From the NCBI RefSeq assembly GCF_000420365.1, contig NZ_ATUU01000001.1:310001-374000 (forward strand): 64,000 nucleotides of DNA, in the 5' to 3' direction. Shown in pieces: positions 45,492 to 54,747 of this stretch (positions are counted from its first letter, which is position 1; the number at the start of each line of letters is the position of its first letter). The DNA is from Weissella halotolerans DSM 20190 (lineage in GTDB: Bacteria > Bacillota > Bacilli > Lactobacillales > Lactobacillaceae). Made by a program: the position numbers and the translations under genes. A model generated the notes under the pieces. The model did no database searches. It had not been told where the DNA came from and saw only the letters and a list, made by a program, of their open reading frames with translations.

Positions 45492-47795
45492 TTAATTCTC
45501 CTGCTTGCTTAGCTTATTCAAGAGTGCTTCTAATTCACCCGTTGAACTATAAATTAATTTAGCTTCTAACTCACGCTGCACCATAAATTGCTTAAACGCT
45601 TTGGTCGCTTCCAGGTCGACTGGTGCCGGCGTTGGGTTTGAATTCAAGAAACCATTTTCAATTGTAACAAAATTCACCTCTAAAAACACCTTAAATATGA
45701 GCTTTAACATTGAAACATCCATCCCCAAATGAGCAGCCACCATTTTAAACTGCCCCTTCAAATCAACATTTTTAAAGGACTGTACAAAACGATAAACCTT
45801 AGCATAATCATTTTTACTTGGGATTTTTTGTAAATAGACGGATGTTGGCGTATAGAAAATAGGTGCTAAGCGCTTTGCCGGCACAACCTGTAACAACGTT
45901 TGCAGCTGCCCGATGCTTTCTGGTAGGTCAACCAGCGCTAAAGTCCCTAACTGCGTATAATTATAAGCATCGTCAATCCAAATGGCCTGGCCCTCGGATC
46001 CTACTCGATCTTTTAGCTGATTATACAGTCGTTGATTAAAAAAGACATAGCTTGCCGGCTGAGCCAAGCTTTGCTGGGTTAATTTAGATGTCCGCCAATC
46101 TAATAGCGTCAATCCCTGTGCTTGACTATCAACCAGGAGTAACTGATAGGTCGTTTGCCCCCGGTAAGTATTAGCACTCATTTTACCAACTACACGTAAA
46201 TCCGTTAACTGCCCCCGCAAATCATCGTACAAGTCACCTTGTCCAAAGCCAACTACTGGTAAGGTCCCCGTCTGCGTCTGTCCAGTAAAACGTATGTGTT
46301 TACCTTCGGTCATCGTTTTGGGATTTAAAACTGCTGACAGTGCCACTTCAAACAGGGGTTCTGGATTGCCTTCGCCAAATGGCGCTAAAGCACGCAAATA
46401 ACTATAATTTTGTGCATTAAAATCGATTGCCGATAACTGATCAGCAATTTGTAAGGTTGGCTTTTGTGTCAAATCAAGGGCCTGATCTTGAGCTGCGGTT
46501 TGCAATGCCTGCCGCAGGCCCTCTAGGTTTTCCTCTGGTAGCGTCATACCAGCCGCACCAGCATGGCCACCCACAGCCGTAAATAACTCTTGATGCTGAC
46601 GCAGAGCGGCAATCAAATCAAACCCAGCTACTGAGCGTCCTGATCCTTTGGCTTTTCCTTGATCAATATTTAAAACCAAGGTGGGTTTACGATAAGTCTC
46701 AACAATATGACTAGCAACAATCCCCAAGACCCCTTCATGCCAACCATGACCAGCTAAGACTAAGACCTGACTTTCTTGCTGGTTGGCTTGTTCCTTGGCA
46801 GCTTGCAAAATATCTGCTACTAACGTTTTACGTTCTGTATTCAACGTTTCTACTTGTTCAGCTAAGCTTTGCGCTTCATCTTCATCTTCAGTTAATAAGA
46901 GCTGAACCCCCAACATAGGATTTGCTAAGCGCCCAATTGCATTTAATCTAGGTGCCAGGCCAAAGCCAATACTCGTTTCATCTACCTCAGACTGAGAGGT
47001 TCCAGCCTGACTTAGTAAGGCTGCGACGCCTGGTCTAGGGGCTGCCCGCATAGCTTCTAACCCAAGCGCAACCAAATCCCGATTCTCATCTACTAAAGGC
47101 ATCACGTCAGCAACCGCACCTAAGGCAGCTAAATCCAGCACCTCGTCTGCGGGTGCTTCAAGTAAAGCAGAGGCTAATTTAAAGGCAACTCCAGCTCCCG
47201 ATAAGCCGGTAAAGGGGTATGGACCAGCAGGATTTTGTGGATGCAAAATCGCATAGGCCTCAGGTAATTGGGCAGGTAATGCATGATGATCCGTAATGAT
47301 TGTATCAATGTGCTGTTCTTTTAACCAAGCGACCTCATCAACCCCAGTAATGCCGTTGTCAACGGTAATCAGTAGTTGCATTCCTTCTGCTGCCAAACGC
47401 TGGTAGGCTGCTAAATTAGGTCCGTAGCCTTCCTTTTGCCGATCAGGCACAAAATACTCAACATCCGCTCCCAGCAATTCTAAGGCCCAGGTCATAATTG
47501 CAGTACTGGTCATGCCATCCACATCATAATCACCATAGACCACAATGTGCTCATTTTGATCCAAGGCGGTCATAATACGATCGACGGCTGTTTGCATCCC
47601 AGTCATCTGGTTTGGATCATGTAGGGCCGCTATACTTGGCTGCAAATAATGCTGTGCAGCCGCCGGCGTTTGATAGCCACGCCTAACAAGGAATTGTGCA
47701 ACTGCAGTTGGCAGCCCTAAGGCTTCAACTAATTGGGTCACCTGTTTAGAATCGACTGGTGCTTCCTTGGTCCACGTATTGTGTGCCTCAATCAT
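45492..47795 (-). CDS. recJ: Single-stranded-DNA exonuclease RecJ
   Basis: A 767-residue 5'-3' ssDNA exonuclease for repair and recombination. The DHH phosphoesterase domain shows [26 protein letters not shown] and IITDHHALP. The DHHA1 domain has [14 protein letters not shown]-fold and Firmicute C-terminal domains follow (about residues 440-767). I choose ATG 47795 six bases after AGGAGG; it overlaps rnz by eight bases. rnz-recJ-apt form one operon, as in many lactobacilli. Confidence 0.96.
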   Translation of the reverse strand: MIEAHNTWTKEAPVDSKQVTQLVEALGLPTAVAQFLVRRGYQTPAAAQHYLQPSIAALHDPNQMTGMQTAVDRIMTALDQNEHIVVYGDYDVDGMTSTAIMTWALELLGADVEYFVPDRQKEGYGPNLAAYQRLAAEGMQLLITVDNGITGVDEVAWLKEQHIDTIITDHHALPAQLPEAYAILHPQNPAGPYPFTGLSGAGVAFKLASALLEAPADEVLDLAALGAVADVMPLVDENRDLVALGLEAMRAAPRPGVAALLSQAGTSQSEVDETSIGFGLAPRLNAIGRLANPMLGVQLLLTEDEDEAQSLAEQVETLNTERKTLVADILQAAKEQANQQESQVLVLAGHGWHEGVLGIVASHIVETYRKPTLVLNIDQGKAKGSGRSVAGFDLIAALRQHQELFTAVGGHAGAAGMTLPEENLEGLRQALQTAAQDQALDLTQKPTLQIADQLSAIDFNAQNYSYLRALAPFGEGNPEPLFEVALSAVLNPKTMTEGKHIRFTGQTQTGTLPVVGFGQGDLYDDLRGQLTDLRVVGKMSANTYRGQTTYQLLLVDSQAQGLTLLDWRTSKLTQQSLAQPASYVFFNQRLYNQLKDRVGSEGQAIWIDDAYNYTQLGTLALVDLPESIGQLQTLLQVVPAKRLAPIFYTPTSVYLQKIPSKNDYAKVYRFVQSFKNVDLKGQFKMVAAHLGMDVSMLKLIFKVFLEVNFVTIENGFLNSNPTPAPVDLEATKAFKQFMVQRELEAKLIYSSTGELEALLNKLSKQEN

Positions 47796-48795
47796 CACCT
47801 ACCTCCTCTTGCTGTGAGCCGTGCTCATCCGTCCCCATAAAGCGCAGGGGACGTGTATTACTTTGCTTACCAATTGGGATATCAAAGACGTCAAAGTCAT
47901 TGACGACCCGCGTGTTTTTAAAAATGTGGCGTACTTGATAGGCCAATTCATTTGCTGAACGGCCAGCATACCGAGCTGAGATATGGGTTAAGAACAAACG
48001 ACCTACATTTGCTGCTGCCGCCACTTCAGCCGCTTGTAAACTAGTAGCATGATAATGATGCCGTGCTTGCTTTCCTTCCCCCTTACCATAGGTTGCCTCA
48101 TGTACCAGGACGGTAGCATCTTCGGCCAAGGTGACGGCATTGGCCGTCTTACGCGTATCACCTAGGATGGTGATGATACGGCCTGGTTTAGCAGGACCAA
48201 TGAAATCCTGTCCATTAATCGTTTGTCCGTCGCCCAAAGTAACCGTCTCACCCCGCTTTAATTGCCCATATACCGGTCCAGCTGGAATACCAAGCGCTTT
48301 TAAACGCTCAACCTGTAATTCTCCAGCACTGTCCCGTTCGCAAACCCGGTAGCCAAAAGACAAAATCTTATGATCAAGTGGCAGGGCCTGGACTGTAAAG
48401 TGTTGATCTTCATACACCATTCCCCCGGCTGGTGGAATCTCGACAAAGTCGAGCGGATAAGTTAGATGCGTCTGAGCAACTTGTAAACTTGTTTCGACAA
48501 AGCGACGAATTCCCCGTGGACCATAAATTGTCAGGCGCTCCTCGCCCCCCTGAAATGAACGAGATGATAATAAACCAGGAATTCCATATATATGATCACC
48601 ATGGAGGTGGGTGACAAAAATTTTGTCAATTTTTCGAGGACGAATTGTTGACATCAACATTTGAATTTGGGCCCCTTCACCAGCATCGAACAACCATACT
48701 GAATTGATTTCATCAAGTAAACGTAGGGCAATCCCCGTTACATTACGATAGCGTGCTGGCGAACCTGCCCCGGTCCCTAAAAACTCTAACTGCAT
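47788..48795 (-). CDS. rnz: Ribonuclease Z
   Basis: A 335-residue metallo-beta-lactamase-fold endonuclease that trims the 3' end of tRNA precursors. It begins [18 protein letters not shown]. The zinc motif [15 protein letters not shown] is near residue 65, and later metal ligands appear in ILGDTRKT and HEATYG, with HHYHATS. ATG 48795 is preferred over TTG 48801; GGTGG lies upstream. The last 25 residues are a charged tail beyond the usual core. Confidence 0.96.
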   Translation of the reverse strand: MQLEFLGTGAGSPARYRNVTGIALRLLDEINSVWLFDAGEGAQIQMLMSTIRPRKIDKIFVTHLHGDHIYGIPGLLSSRSFQGGEERLTIYGPRGIRRFVETSLQVAQTHLTYPLDFVEIPPAGGMVYEDQHFTVQALPLDHKILSFGYRVCERDSAGELQVERLKALGIPAGPVYGQLKRGETVTLGDGQTINGQDFIGPAKPGRIITILGDTRKTANAVTLAEDATVLVHEATYGKGEGKQARHHYHATSLQAAEVAAAANVGRLFLTHISARYAGRSANELAYQVRHIFKNTRVVNDFDVFDIPIGKQSNTRPLRFMGTDEHGSQQEEVGDD

Positions 48796-48839
48796 GATCA
48801 ACCACCTTTTTTAAATACAATCTTTAACTATTTACTCCC

Positions 48840-48865
48840 TAAAAAAGCCGCACTCACTGCGGCTT
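48840..48865 (-). terminator. Terminator of the 48908-49636 gene
   Basis: AAGCCGC and GCGGCTT pair around seven bases with a T run on the minus strand. Confidence 0.88.
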
Positions 48866-48907
48866 AAACATCTTCCCTATTTTACCATTTTTTCCTACCT
48901 TATCCAG

Positions 48908-49636
48908 TTAAAAGGTTAGGGTTACCTGAAATGGTTGTTTACCCATTTGCTGACCATTTGACTGATAGGTCCTTGCCAAATCTACTTTTAACGGTTGCAA
49001 CTGTTGTAAAGACCAGTCAGGAACTAATAAGAGTACATAGGTTTGCTTGGTCTTACCACTTGCTAAGGTCATGGTATGCAAATCTGGATCATTATACAAA
49101 CCTTTAATTGGCGACATAACCTGACCATTCGGTAACGTAGCAGCGGCAATCCCGTCGGTTTTAATCTTTCTGTCACTGGTATTTTTGATATCGTATACCA
49201 GCAATAAGGTATTAAAGTCCTTTGGTAAACTGGCATGTTTGAACATTCCTTTTGCTTGTTCTAAGGCTGCTGTTGTTCGTGCAACATTATGATAATACTG
49301 AACACGCTTCAGTTGATAACGTACCTGTCCAGTTTTTACCGTCTGCCCCACCTTGGCTTGACCAATAAGTTCGATACGCTGCCCAGCTGCCTGGTAAGTA
49401 AAATCACCTTGGTGCACTAACTTGCCGTCCTCCCGAAAGTGGGTATCCTTTTGTTCATCAATAGGGACCTGGTAAGGACGTTGCAACTTTGCCATCTTTG
49501 GTTGGGTATTTGACATTGAAAAAGAATCATCCAACGCACCTTGCTGTCCGGTCTGTTGGCGAATCAAAACTAAGCCGCTAAGGAGCACACCAAAAAAAAG
49601 GGCCGTCAATACAAGATAGCGTGTTGGTTCTTTCAT
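48908..49636 (-). CDS. Membrane-anchored extracellular protein, unknown
   Basis: A 242-residue protein with an N-terminal signal-anchor (LVLTALFFGVLLSGLVLI, about residues 8-25) and an extracellular remainder. The C-terminal 130 residues have beta-sandwich-like alternation: FNTLLLVYDIKNTSDRKIKT, then MTLASGKTKQTYVLLLVPDW. This resembles DUF4352/DUF5067-type domains that sit on the cell surface, but I cannot name a family with confidence. It follows the unknown gene at 49653-49934 by 16 bases, so the two share a transcript, and it ends at its own terminator. Confidence 0.78.
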   Translation of the reverse strand: MKEPTRYLVLTALFFGVLLSGLVLIRQQTGQQGALDDSFSMSNTQPKMAKLQRPYQVPIDEQKDTHFREDGKLVHQGDFTYQAAGQRIELIGQAKVGQTVKTGQVRYQLKRVQYYHNVARTTAALEQAKGMFKHASLPKDFNTLLLVYDIKNTSDRKIKTDGIAAATLPNGQVMSPIKGLYNDPDLHTMTLASGKTKQTYVLLLVPDWSLQQLQPLKVDLARTYQSNGQQMGKQPFQVTLTF

Positions 49637-49652
49637 TTGTCAATTCCTCCAT

Positions 49653-49934
49653 TTATCGCAATAATAAACCAGCATCAACGACACGATAGCCAAAAACAGG
49701 TTGACGGATTCCCTGCCTGGTTACCAAATAAAAGATAGTTTGATCCGAATAAGCGACCAGCATTTCAATAGTTAAGGGAGCTGTAGCTGTATAATTGCAA
49801 GACAAGGCCAATTCATAGGCACCTATCGTTTCTAAGTTCGTCAAGGGTTGAATAGTATTTTGGTCGATTTGCATACATAAACACCGGGTCTTAGGCATGC
49901 CAACCGTTGCCCTCTTAAAATCCTCAATTTTCAT
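49653..49934 (-). CDS. Hypothetical protein, 93 aa
   Basis: A 93-residue cytoplasmic protein that I do not recognise. It begins MKIEDFKRATVGMPKTRCLC, has three cysteines, and alternates hydrophobic strands (YELALSCNYTATAPLTIEML, then QTIFYLVTRQGIRQPVFGY). It is first of a two-gene unit with the membrane-anchored protein downstream. A GAAAGAGAG element serves as a weak ribosome site about 9 bases before the ATG. The coding call rests on length, spacing and operon position. Confidence 0.65.
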   Translation of the reverse strand: MKIEDFKRATVGMPKTRCLCMQIDQNTIQPLTNLETIGAYELALSCNYTATAPLTIEMLVAYSDQTIFYLVTRQGIRQPVFGYRVVDAGLLLR

Positions 49935-49995
49935 AACAGTACGCTCTCTTTCTTATACTTAATGTACGCATACAACCTTAAATTAAGGAAAAGAT

Positions 49996-50028
49996 AAAAA
50001 AACTGGTCCCGACTACTGTCGAGACCAG
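49996..50028 (-). terminator. Terminator of the hrcA-dnaJ operon
   Basis: CTGGTC-T-CGAC-AGTA-GTCG-G-GACCAG folds into a long stem and is followed by seven T residues on the minus strand, about 36 bases after the dnaJ stop. Confidence 0.88.
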
Positions 50029-50064
50029 CCCCTTTTGCATTTAATTTATCAGTACACTAAATAC

Positions 50065-50991
50065 CTAATTAAAGAGTCCCCGCTTAGGTTCAGCTTTACC
50101 AGTTATGCTTTCTTGGTAGGCTTGCAAAGCCTTCTTTTGCACCTTATTAAGCTTCTTAGGAACGTCCACATACACAGTCACAATTTGGTCGCCTTGACTA
50201 CCACCATTCACGCTTGGAGCGCCCTTACCACGAAGGCGGAAGTTAGTTTCACTTTGCGTACCAGCAGGGATCTTCAATTGAACCTCTCCATGCACAGTCT
50301 TAACCGTAATCTCACCACCCAAGACAGCAGTTGCATAATCAATTGGAACCCGTGAATAAATGGTGCTACCATCACGTTCGAAGCCATCCTTAGATGGCGA
50401 TACATAAAACGCTACATAAAGGTCACCAAAAGGACCACCATTAACACCCGGCTCACCTTGGCCGGCTAGGCGCATTTGTTGACCAGTTTCTACACCACCA
50501 GGCACTGTCACCTTAAGTTCCTTACGTTCTTGTTGTCCCTGCTCATTTTGGCGCGAATAAGTGATTGTCGTCTCTTTACCGAAGACCGCTTCTTCAAAAG
50601 TTAAATTCATCCGATACTGTAAATCACGCCCCTGTCTTGGGCGGTTGGGATCGCTAAACCCCCCACCAAACATTTGTGAAAAAAGATCGCCTAAATCAGA
50701 AAAATCACCACTGAACTGGTTGCCTTGACCGAAACCACCAAAACCGCCTTGGCCACCACCAAAACCAGCATCTGCACCTGCCTTACCATACTGATCATAC
50801 ATGGCCCGCTTTTTCTCATCTGACAGGGTATCATAGGCCTCTTGCACTTGCTTGTACTTTTCCTCAGCACCAGGCTCATGATTAATGTCTGGATGATACT
50901 TCTTAGACATTTTACGATAAGCTTTTTTAATTTCATCCTGACTAGCCGTCTTTGAAACGCCTAGCACATCATAATATTCATTATTGTCCAT
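50065..50991 (-). CDS. dnaJ: DnaJ-type co-chaperone without zinc finger
   Basis: A 308-residue J protein in the position of dnaJ. The J domain has [20 protein letters not shown] and the HPD motif at residues 33-35. A Gly/Phe-rich linker follows ([15 protein letters not shown]). The first C-terminal substrate domain ([18 protein letters not shown]) runs straight into [19 protein letters not shown]. The four CxxCxGxG repeats that lie there in type A DnaJ (about 65-70 residues) are absent, and the protein contains no cysteine that I see. It thus has the layout of a type B (CbpA-like) J protein. The start ATG 50991 gives the canonical N-terminus; the ribosome site is an unusual G run. Confidence 0.93.
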   Translation of the reverse strand: MDNNEYYDVLGVSKTASQDEIKKAYRKMSKKYHPDINHEPGAEEKYKQVQEAYDTLSDEKKRAMYDQYGKAGADAGFGGGQGGFGGFGQGNQFSGDFSDLGDLFSQMFGGGFSDPNRPRQGRDLQYRMNLTFEEAVFGKETTITYSRQNEQGQQERKELKVTVPGGVETGQQMRLAGQGEPGVNGGPFGDLYVAFYVSPSKDGFERDGSTIYSRVPIDYATAVLGGEITVKTVHGEVQLKIPAGTQSETNFRLRGKGAPSVNGGSQGDQIVTVYVDVPKKLNKVQKKALQAYQESITGKAEPKRGLFN

Positions 50992-51028
50992 GAGGCTTAT
51001 CCCCCCCCTTTTTTCTTTGATATGTATC

Positions 51029-51060
51029 ATAAGGCAGAGTACAGTGACTCTGCCTTATGC
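51029..51060. other. Hairpin between dnaK and dnaJ
   Basis: CATAAGGCAGAGT and ACTCTGCCTTATG form a perfect 13-base stem with a six-base loop. No T run follows on the minus strand. It is likely to be an mRNA processing or stabilising element, or a partial attenuator that sets dnaJ below dnaK. Confidence 0.7.
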
Positions 51061-51091
51061 ACGAACGCTAACTCAATTACTTGTTAGCTTA

Positions 51092-52909
51092 TTACTTATC
51101 ATCAGAAACATCCTTGAAGTCGCCATCAACGGTTCCGTCATCAGCCTTGCCTTGTTCCGCAGATCCTGCATCGGCAGCTTGTTGCTGGTAAAGCTTAACC
51201 GCTAATTCTTGGGCAACCTTTTCTAAGGCTTCCTTCTTAGTCTTCATATCTTCTAAGTTATCAGCCTCTTTAGCAGCCTTCAGATCGGCAACAGCATCTT
51301 CAACCGCCTTCTTTTCATCGGCTGCCACCTTATCACCAACTTCTTCTAATGTCTTTTCAGACGAGAAGATTAACTGGTCAACTTCGTTACGTAAGTCAAC
51401 TTCTTCCTTACGCTTCTTATCAGCTTCTTCGTTGGCCTTAGCGTCGTTCATCATACGCTCAATCTCTTCATCAGAAAGTGAACCAGAACTTTGGATGGTA
51501 ATCTTCTGTTCTTTGTTAGTACCCAAATCCTTGGCCGAAACAGAAACAATTCCGTTACGATCAATGTCAAAGGTAACTTCAATTTGTGGTACACCACGAG
51601 GAGCAGCAGGAATATCAGTCAACTGGAATTGACCTAATGTCTTGTTATCGGCTGCCATTGGTCGCTCACCTTGAAGAACATGGATATCAACAGCCGGCTG
51701 GTTGTCGGCCGCCGTTGAGAAGGTTTGTGACTTAGAAGTAGGAATGGTCGTGTTACGATCAATCAGCTTTGTAAAGACACCACCCATTGTTTCAATACCT
51801 AATGAAAGTGGCGTTACATCTAGCAAAACAACGTCCTTAACATCACCAGTCAAAACTCCAGCTTGAACAGCAGCCCCTAGCGCAACCGCTTCATCAGGAT
51901 TAATGGAATGATCAGGTTCCTTACCAGTCAACTTCTTTACTGATTCTTGGACGGCAGGGATACGCGTTGAACCACCATTCAAAATCACCCGATCGATATC
52001 ATCCATAGTTAAGCCAGCATCCTTTAAGGCATTCTTAACTGGCTCTTCAGCACGCTTAACCAAATCATCTGTCATTTGGTTAAACTGGCTACGCGTTAAG
52101 GTCTTTTGAATGTGCAATGGACCTGCATCAGTTGCTGTAATAAATGGCAAATCAATTTGTGCTTCACTAGCTGAAGATAGTGTTTTCTTAGCCGTCTCAG
52201 CAGCATCCTTTAACCGTTGCAAGGCTAACTTATCATTGCGTAAGTCAATTCCATGTTCCTTTTTAAAATCATCAGCTAACCAGTCGATAATCTTTTGGTC
52301 AAAATCATCTCCACCAAGATGCGTGTCACCATTTGTTGACAAAACTTCAAAGACACCATCCCCTAATTCAAGGATTGACACATCAAAGGTTCCACCACCA
52401 AGGTCATACACCAAGATTTTTTCATCCTTATCATCATTATCTAAACCATAAGCCAATGAAGCAGCCGTTGGCTCGTTGATGATCCGTTCAACCTCTAGGC
52501 CAGCAATCTTACCGGCATCCTTAGTAGCTTGCCGCTGTGCATCGTTAAAGTAAGCAGGGACAGTAATAACCGCCTTATCCACTGACTCACCAAGGTAGTC
52601 TTCAGCATAGCCCTTTAAGTATTGCAAAATCATTGCAGAAATCTCTTGTGGCGTATACTTCTTACCATCAATGTCCACCTTATAGTTTGCATCACCCATG
52701 TGAGACTTGATTGATGATACTGTATTTGGATTGGTAATCGCTTGCCGCTTAGCTGTATCACCAACTTGAGTTTCACCATTTTTAAAAGATACCACTGAAG
52801 GGGTTGTACGACCACCATTAGGGTTTGTAATAACCTTAGGGGTATCACCTTCCATAACCGCAACAGCAGAGTTTGTCGTTCCTAAATCAATACCAATTAC
52901 CTTAGACAT
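51092..52909 (-). CDS. dnaK: Chaperone DnaK (Hsp70)
   Basis: A 605-residue Hsp70. It begins [20 protein letters not shown]. ATPase signatures are [14 protein letters not shown] and [14 protein letters not shown]. The linker [15 protein letters not shown] leads into the substrate-binding domain and helical lid. The C-terminal Gln/Ala/Asp-rich tail ends DFKDVSDDK. Length is standard for Firmicutes. It follows grpE by 57 bases and is followed by the 51029-51060 hairpin. Confidence 0.98.
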   Translation of the reverse strand: MSKVIGIDLGTTNSAVAVMEGDTPKVITNPNGGRTTPSVVSFKNGETQVGDTAKRQAITNPNTVSSIKSHMGDANYKVDIDGKKYTPQEISAMILQYLKGYAEDYLGESVDKAVITVPAYFNDAQRQATKDAGKIAGLEVERIINEPTAASLAYGLDNDDKDEKILVYDLGGGTFDVSILELGDGVFEVLSTNGDTHLGGDDFDQKIIDWLADDFKKEHGIDLRNDKLALQRLKDAAETAKKTLSSASEAQIDLPFITATDAGPLHIQKTLTRSQFNQMTDDLVKRAEEPVKNALKDAGLTMDDIDRVILNGGSTRIPAVQESVKKLTGKEPDHSINPDEAVALGAAVQAGVLTGDVKDVVLLDVTPLSLGIETMGGVFTKLIDRNTTIPTSKSQTFSTAADNQPAVDIHVLQGERPMAADNKTLGQFQLTDIPAAPRGVPQIEVTFDIDRNGIVSVSAKDLGTNKEQKITIQSSGSLSDEEIERMMNDAKANEEADKKRKEEVDLRNEVDQLIFSSEKTLEEVGDKVAADEKKAVEDAVADLKAAKEADNLEDMKTKKEALEKVAQELAVKLYQQQAADAGSAEQGKADDGTVDGDFKDVSDDK

Positions 52910-52966
52910 TTCTTATACCTCTCATATAGTTATATTTTGAATTTTGCTACGCATTCACTGCTTACT

Positions 52967-53560
52967 TTAATTATAAACAGCTACCATCGCTGGACGAATT
53001 ACACGATCAGCCAAACGATAACCCTTTTGCAAAACCTCCGCAATCGTATCCGCCGGATGATCATCGTCAGCCGGCACGGACTGAATAGCTTGGTGCAAAT
53101 TAGGATCGAACGCTTCGCCAACTTGACCAATTGCCTCGATCTCGTTATCAGCTAGGGCCTGTTTAAGGGTATTAAACACCATTTCAACCCCTGTCTTCAA
53201 TTGACGAGAGGCATCATCATCAGCAGTTACTTGTAAAGCACGCTCTAAATTGTCTAGCGCTGGTAAAACTGCTCCAGCTAACTTTTGATTAGCAAACTTA
53301 ACTGCCTGAGCCTGTTCCTTAGCTAAACGTGTCTTCATGTTCTGCATCTCAGCCTGAACTCGTAAATACTTATCCTCAGCGTCATCGAGTTGTTGCTTCA
53401 AGTCAGCTACCTGGTCGTCAGGTGTCTGATCAGATATAACTTCCTCATCAACTTCATCCATGACTACATCATTTTCTTGATTCAGGTCTGCAGCATTAAC
53501 ATCACTATCTCGTTCTGCCTTTGATACTGTTTCGTCCCTAGGTTCGCTATTTTCTGCCAT
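52967..53560 (-). CDS. grpE: Nucleotide exchange factor GrpE
   Basis: A 197-residue dimeric exchange factor for DnaK. An acidic N-terminus (MAENSEPRDETVSKAERDSD) is followed by a long coiled-coil helix (LKQQLDDAEDKYLRVQAEMQ) and the beta domain with IGQVGEAFDPNLHQAIQSVP and VLQKGYRLADRVIRPAMV. ATG 53560 follows AGAGGTG; the open frame extends to 53611. It is second in the CIRCE-controlled operon. Confidence 0.97.
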   Translation of the reverse strand: MAENSEPRDETVSKAERDSDVNAADLNQENDVVMDEVDEEVISDQTPDDQVADLKQQLDDAEDKYLRVQAEMQNMKTRLAKEQAQAVKFANQKLAGAVLPALDNLERALQVTADDDASRQLKTGVEMVFNTLKQALADNEIEAIGQVGEAFDPNLHQAIQSVPADDDHPADTIAEVLQKGYRLADRVIRPAMVAVYN

Positions 53561-53576
53561 GTCGACACCTCTTTTC

Positions 53577-54599
53577 TTAATAATATCCGACCACTTTATC
53601 AGCCAATACACTGGTAAAGGCGTTCACTGTTTTAATTGTTTTTTGGTAGGGCATGCTTGTCGGGCCAAGCAAGGCAACCACCCCACTACCATGGTGTGGA
53701 ACATGATAGGCTTCTGACAAAAGTGTGTAGCCCTTCAAAAGGGGATTACGATTTTCTTCGCCAATCTGAACAACAATCCCATCATTAGCCGATCCAACAG
53801 CCCCACGCATTAAGTGCGGCGAATCAATCATTTGAAAAACTTGCTTAATATCTTGTAAATCCGCAGCCTCGGAAAAATCTAACAAGTTTAAACGGCCACC
53901 CGTATAAACATGTTCGTTTACCGAACGTGCTAAGACATCTCCAAATAATTGAAGGAAGGCAACTGGCGTACGAATCACCCGCTCCATCTTCCATGGCAAG
54001 TCATCATTGATTGAGACTAATACATCATTAATCGGCTGGTTAACCAGTGTCTGATTAATAAATTGCACCATGCTATCAAGGCTATGTAAGTCCATACCGT
54101 CTGGTAGGCGGAAACTCTGACTCGTTACATCTCCATCACTGGTTACAATAATGGCCATTACTTGCTGCCCACCTAGTGCCACAAGCCTAAATCCAGCTAA
54201 GCGAGTTTCCAAAGGGGCCGGTTTCAGCCCAATTGCCACATAGCCAGTCACCTTAGCTAACTCATTCACTGCCTGTTGAACCAAGTCATCAACTCGTTGA
54301 AAGTTTTGGCTAAAGGCGTGTTGAAGAGCCGCATTCACATCGAATCCTTCATCAGTCACATTCATTAACTCATCAACGTAATATCGGTAACCAACTTGGG
54401 AAGGGATGCGACCTGAAGAGGTGTGTTCCTTTTCCAACAGCCCTAAACGTTCAAGCAAAGCCATCTCGTTGCGAACCGTTGCGGAACTAACCTTTAATTG
54501 CAGGTCTTGAAGCAAGGTTTTAGACCCTACAGCCCGACCAAACTTTGCATAATCCTGAACGATAGCAGCCAAAATTGCTTGCTGTCTATTTGTTAGCAT
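53577..54599 (-). CDS. hrcA: Heat-shock repressor HrcA
   Basis: A 340-residue repressor that binds CIRCE and is kept active by GroE chaperonins. The winged helix is at the N-terminus (MLTNRQQAILAAIVQDYAKF, then KVSSATVRNEMALLERLGLL and HTSSGRIPSQVGYRYYVD). The C-terminal GAF-like domain ends in VLADKVVGYY. I choose ATG 54599 five bases after GAGGTGG over the GTG at 54608. It is first in hrcA-grpE-dnaK-dnaJ. Confidence 0.97.
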   Translation of the reverse strand: MLTNRQQAILAAIVQDYAKFGRAVGSKTLLQDLQLKVSSATVRNEMALLERLGLLEKEHTSSGRIPSQVGYRYYVDELMNVTDEGFDVNAALQHAFSQNFQRVDDLVQQAVNELAKVTGYVAIGLKPAPLETRLAGFRLVALGGQQVMAIIVTSDGDVTSQSFRLPDGMDLHSLDSMVQFINQTLVNQPINDVLVSINDDLPWKMERVIRTPVAFLQLFGDVLARSVNEHVYTGGRLNLLDFSEAADLQDIKQVFQMIDSPHLMRGAVGSANDGIVVQIGEENRNPLLKGYTLLSEAYHVPHHGSGVVALLGPTSMPYQKTIKTVNAFTSVLADKVVGYY

Positions 54600-54617
54600 G
54601 TCAACCACCTCTACTAG

Positions 54618-54644
54618 TTAGCACTCTATGCACTTCCTTGCTAA
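54618..54644. promoter_or_regulatory. CIRCE element, downstream copy
   Basis: TTAGCACTC, nine bases, then CCTTGCTAA. The first arm is perfect, the second has mismatches in its first three bases. It lies between the transcription start region and the hrcA start codon. Confidence 0.8.
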
Positions 54645-54652
54645 CAGTTATT

Positions 54653-54681
54653 ATGTTACACATTCTCCCAGTGCTTGTCAA
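54653..54681 (-). promoter_or_regulatory. Promoter of the hrcA operon
   Basis: A consensus TTGACA (54681-54676) and TAACAT (54658-54653) with a 17-base spacer, flanked on both sides by CIRCE elements. Confidence 0.85.
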
Positions 54682-54686
54682 CCCTT

Positions 54687-54713
54687 TTAGCACTTTTTAT
54701 TAAAGAGTGCTAA
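54687..54713. promoter_or_regulatory. CIRCE element, upstream copy
   Basis: TTAGCACTT, nine bases, GAGTGCTAA: one mismatch to the CIRCE consensus. It lies just upstream of the hrcA -35 box. Confidence 0.88.
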
Positions 54714-54746
54714 AAAGGCTGATTAGTATTAACTAATCAGCCTTTT
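54712..54746 (-). terminator. Terminator of the GH25 gene
   Basis: AAAAGGCTGATTAGT and its complement form a 15-base stem with a four-base loop and a T run on the minus strand, directly after the GH25 stop. It overlaps the edge of the upstream CIRCE. Confidence 0.9.
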
Positions 54747-54747
54747 C

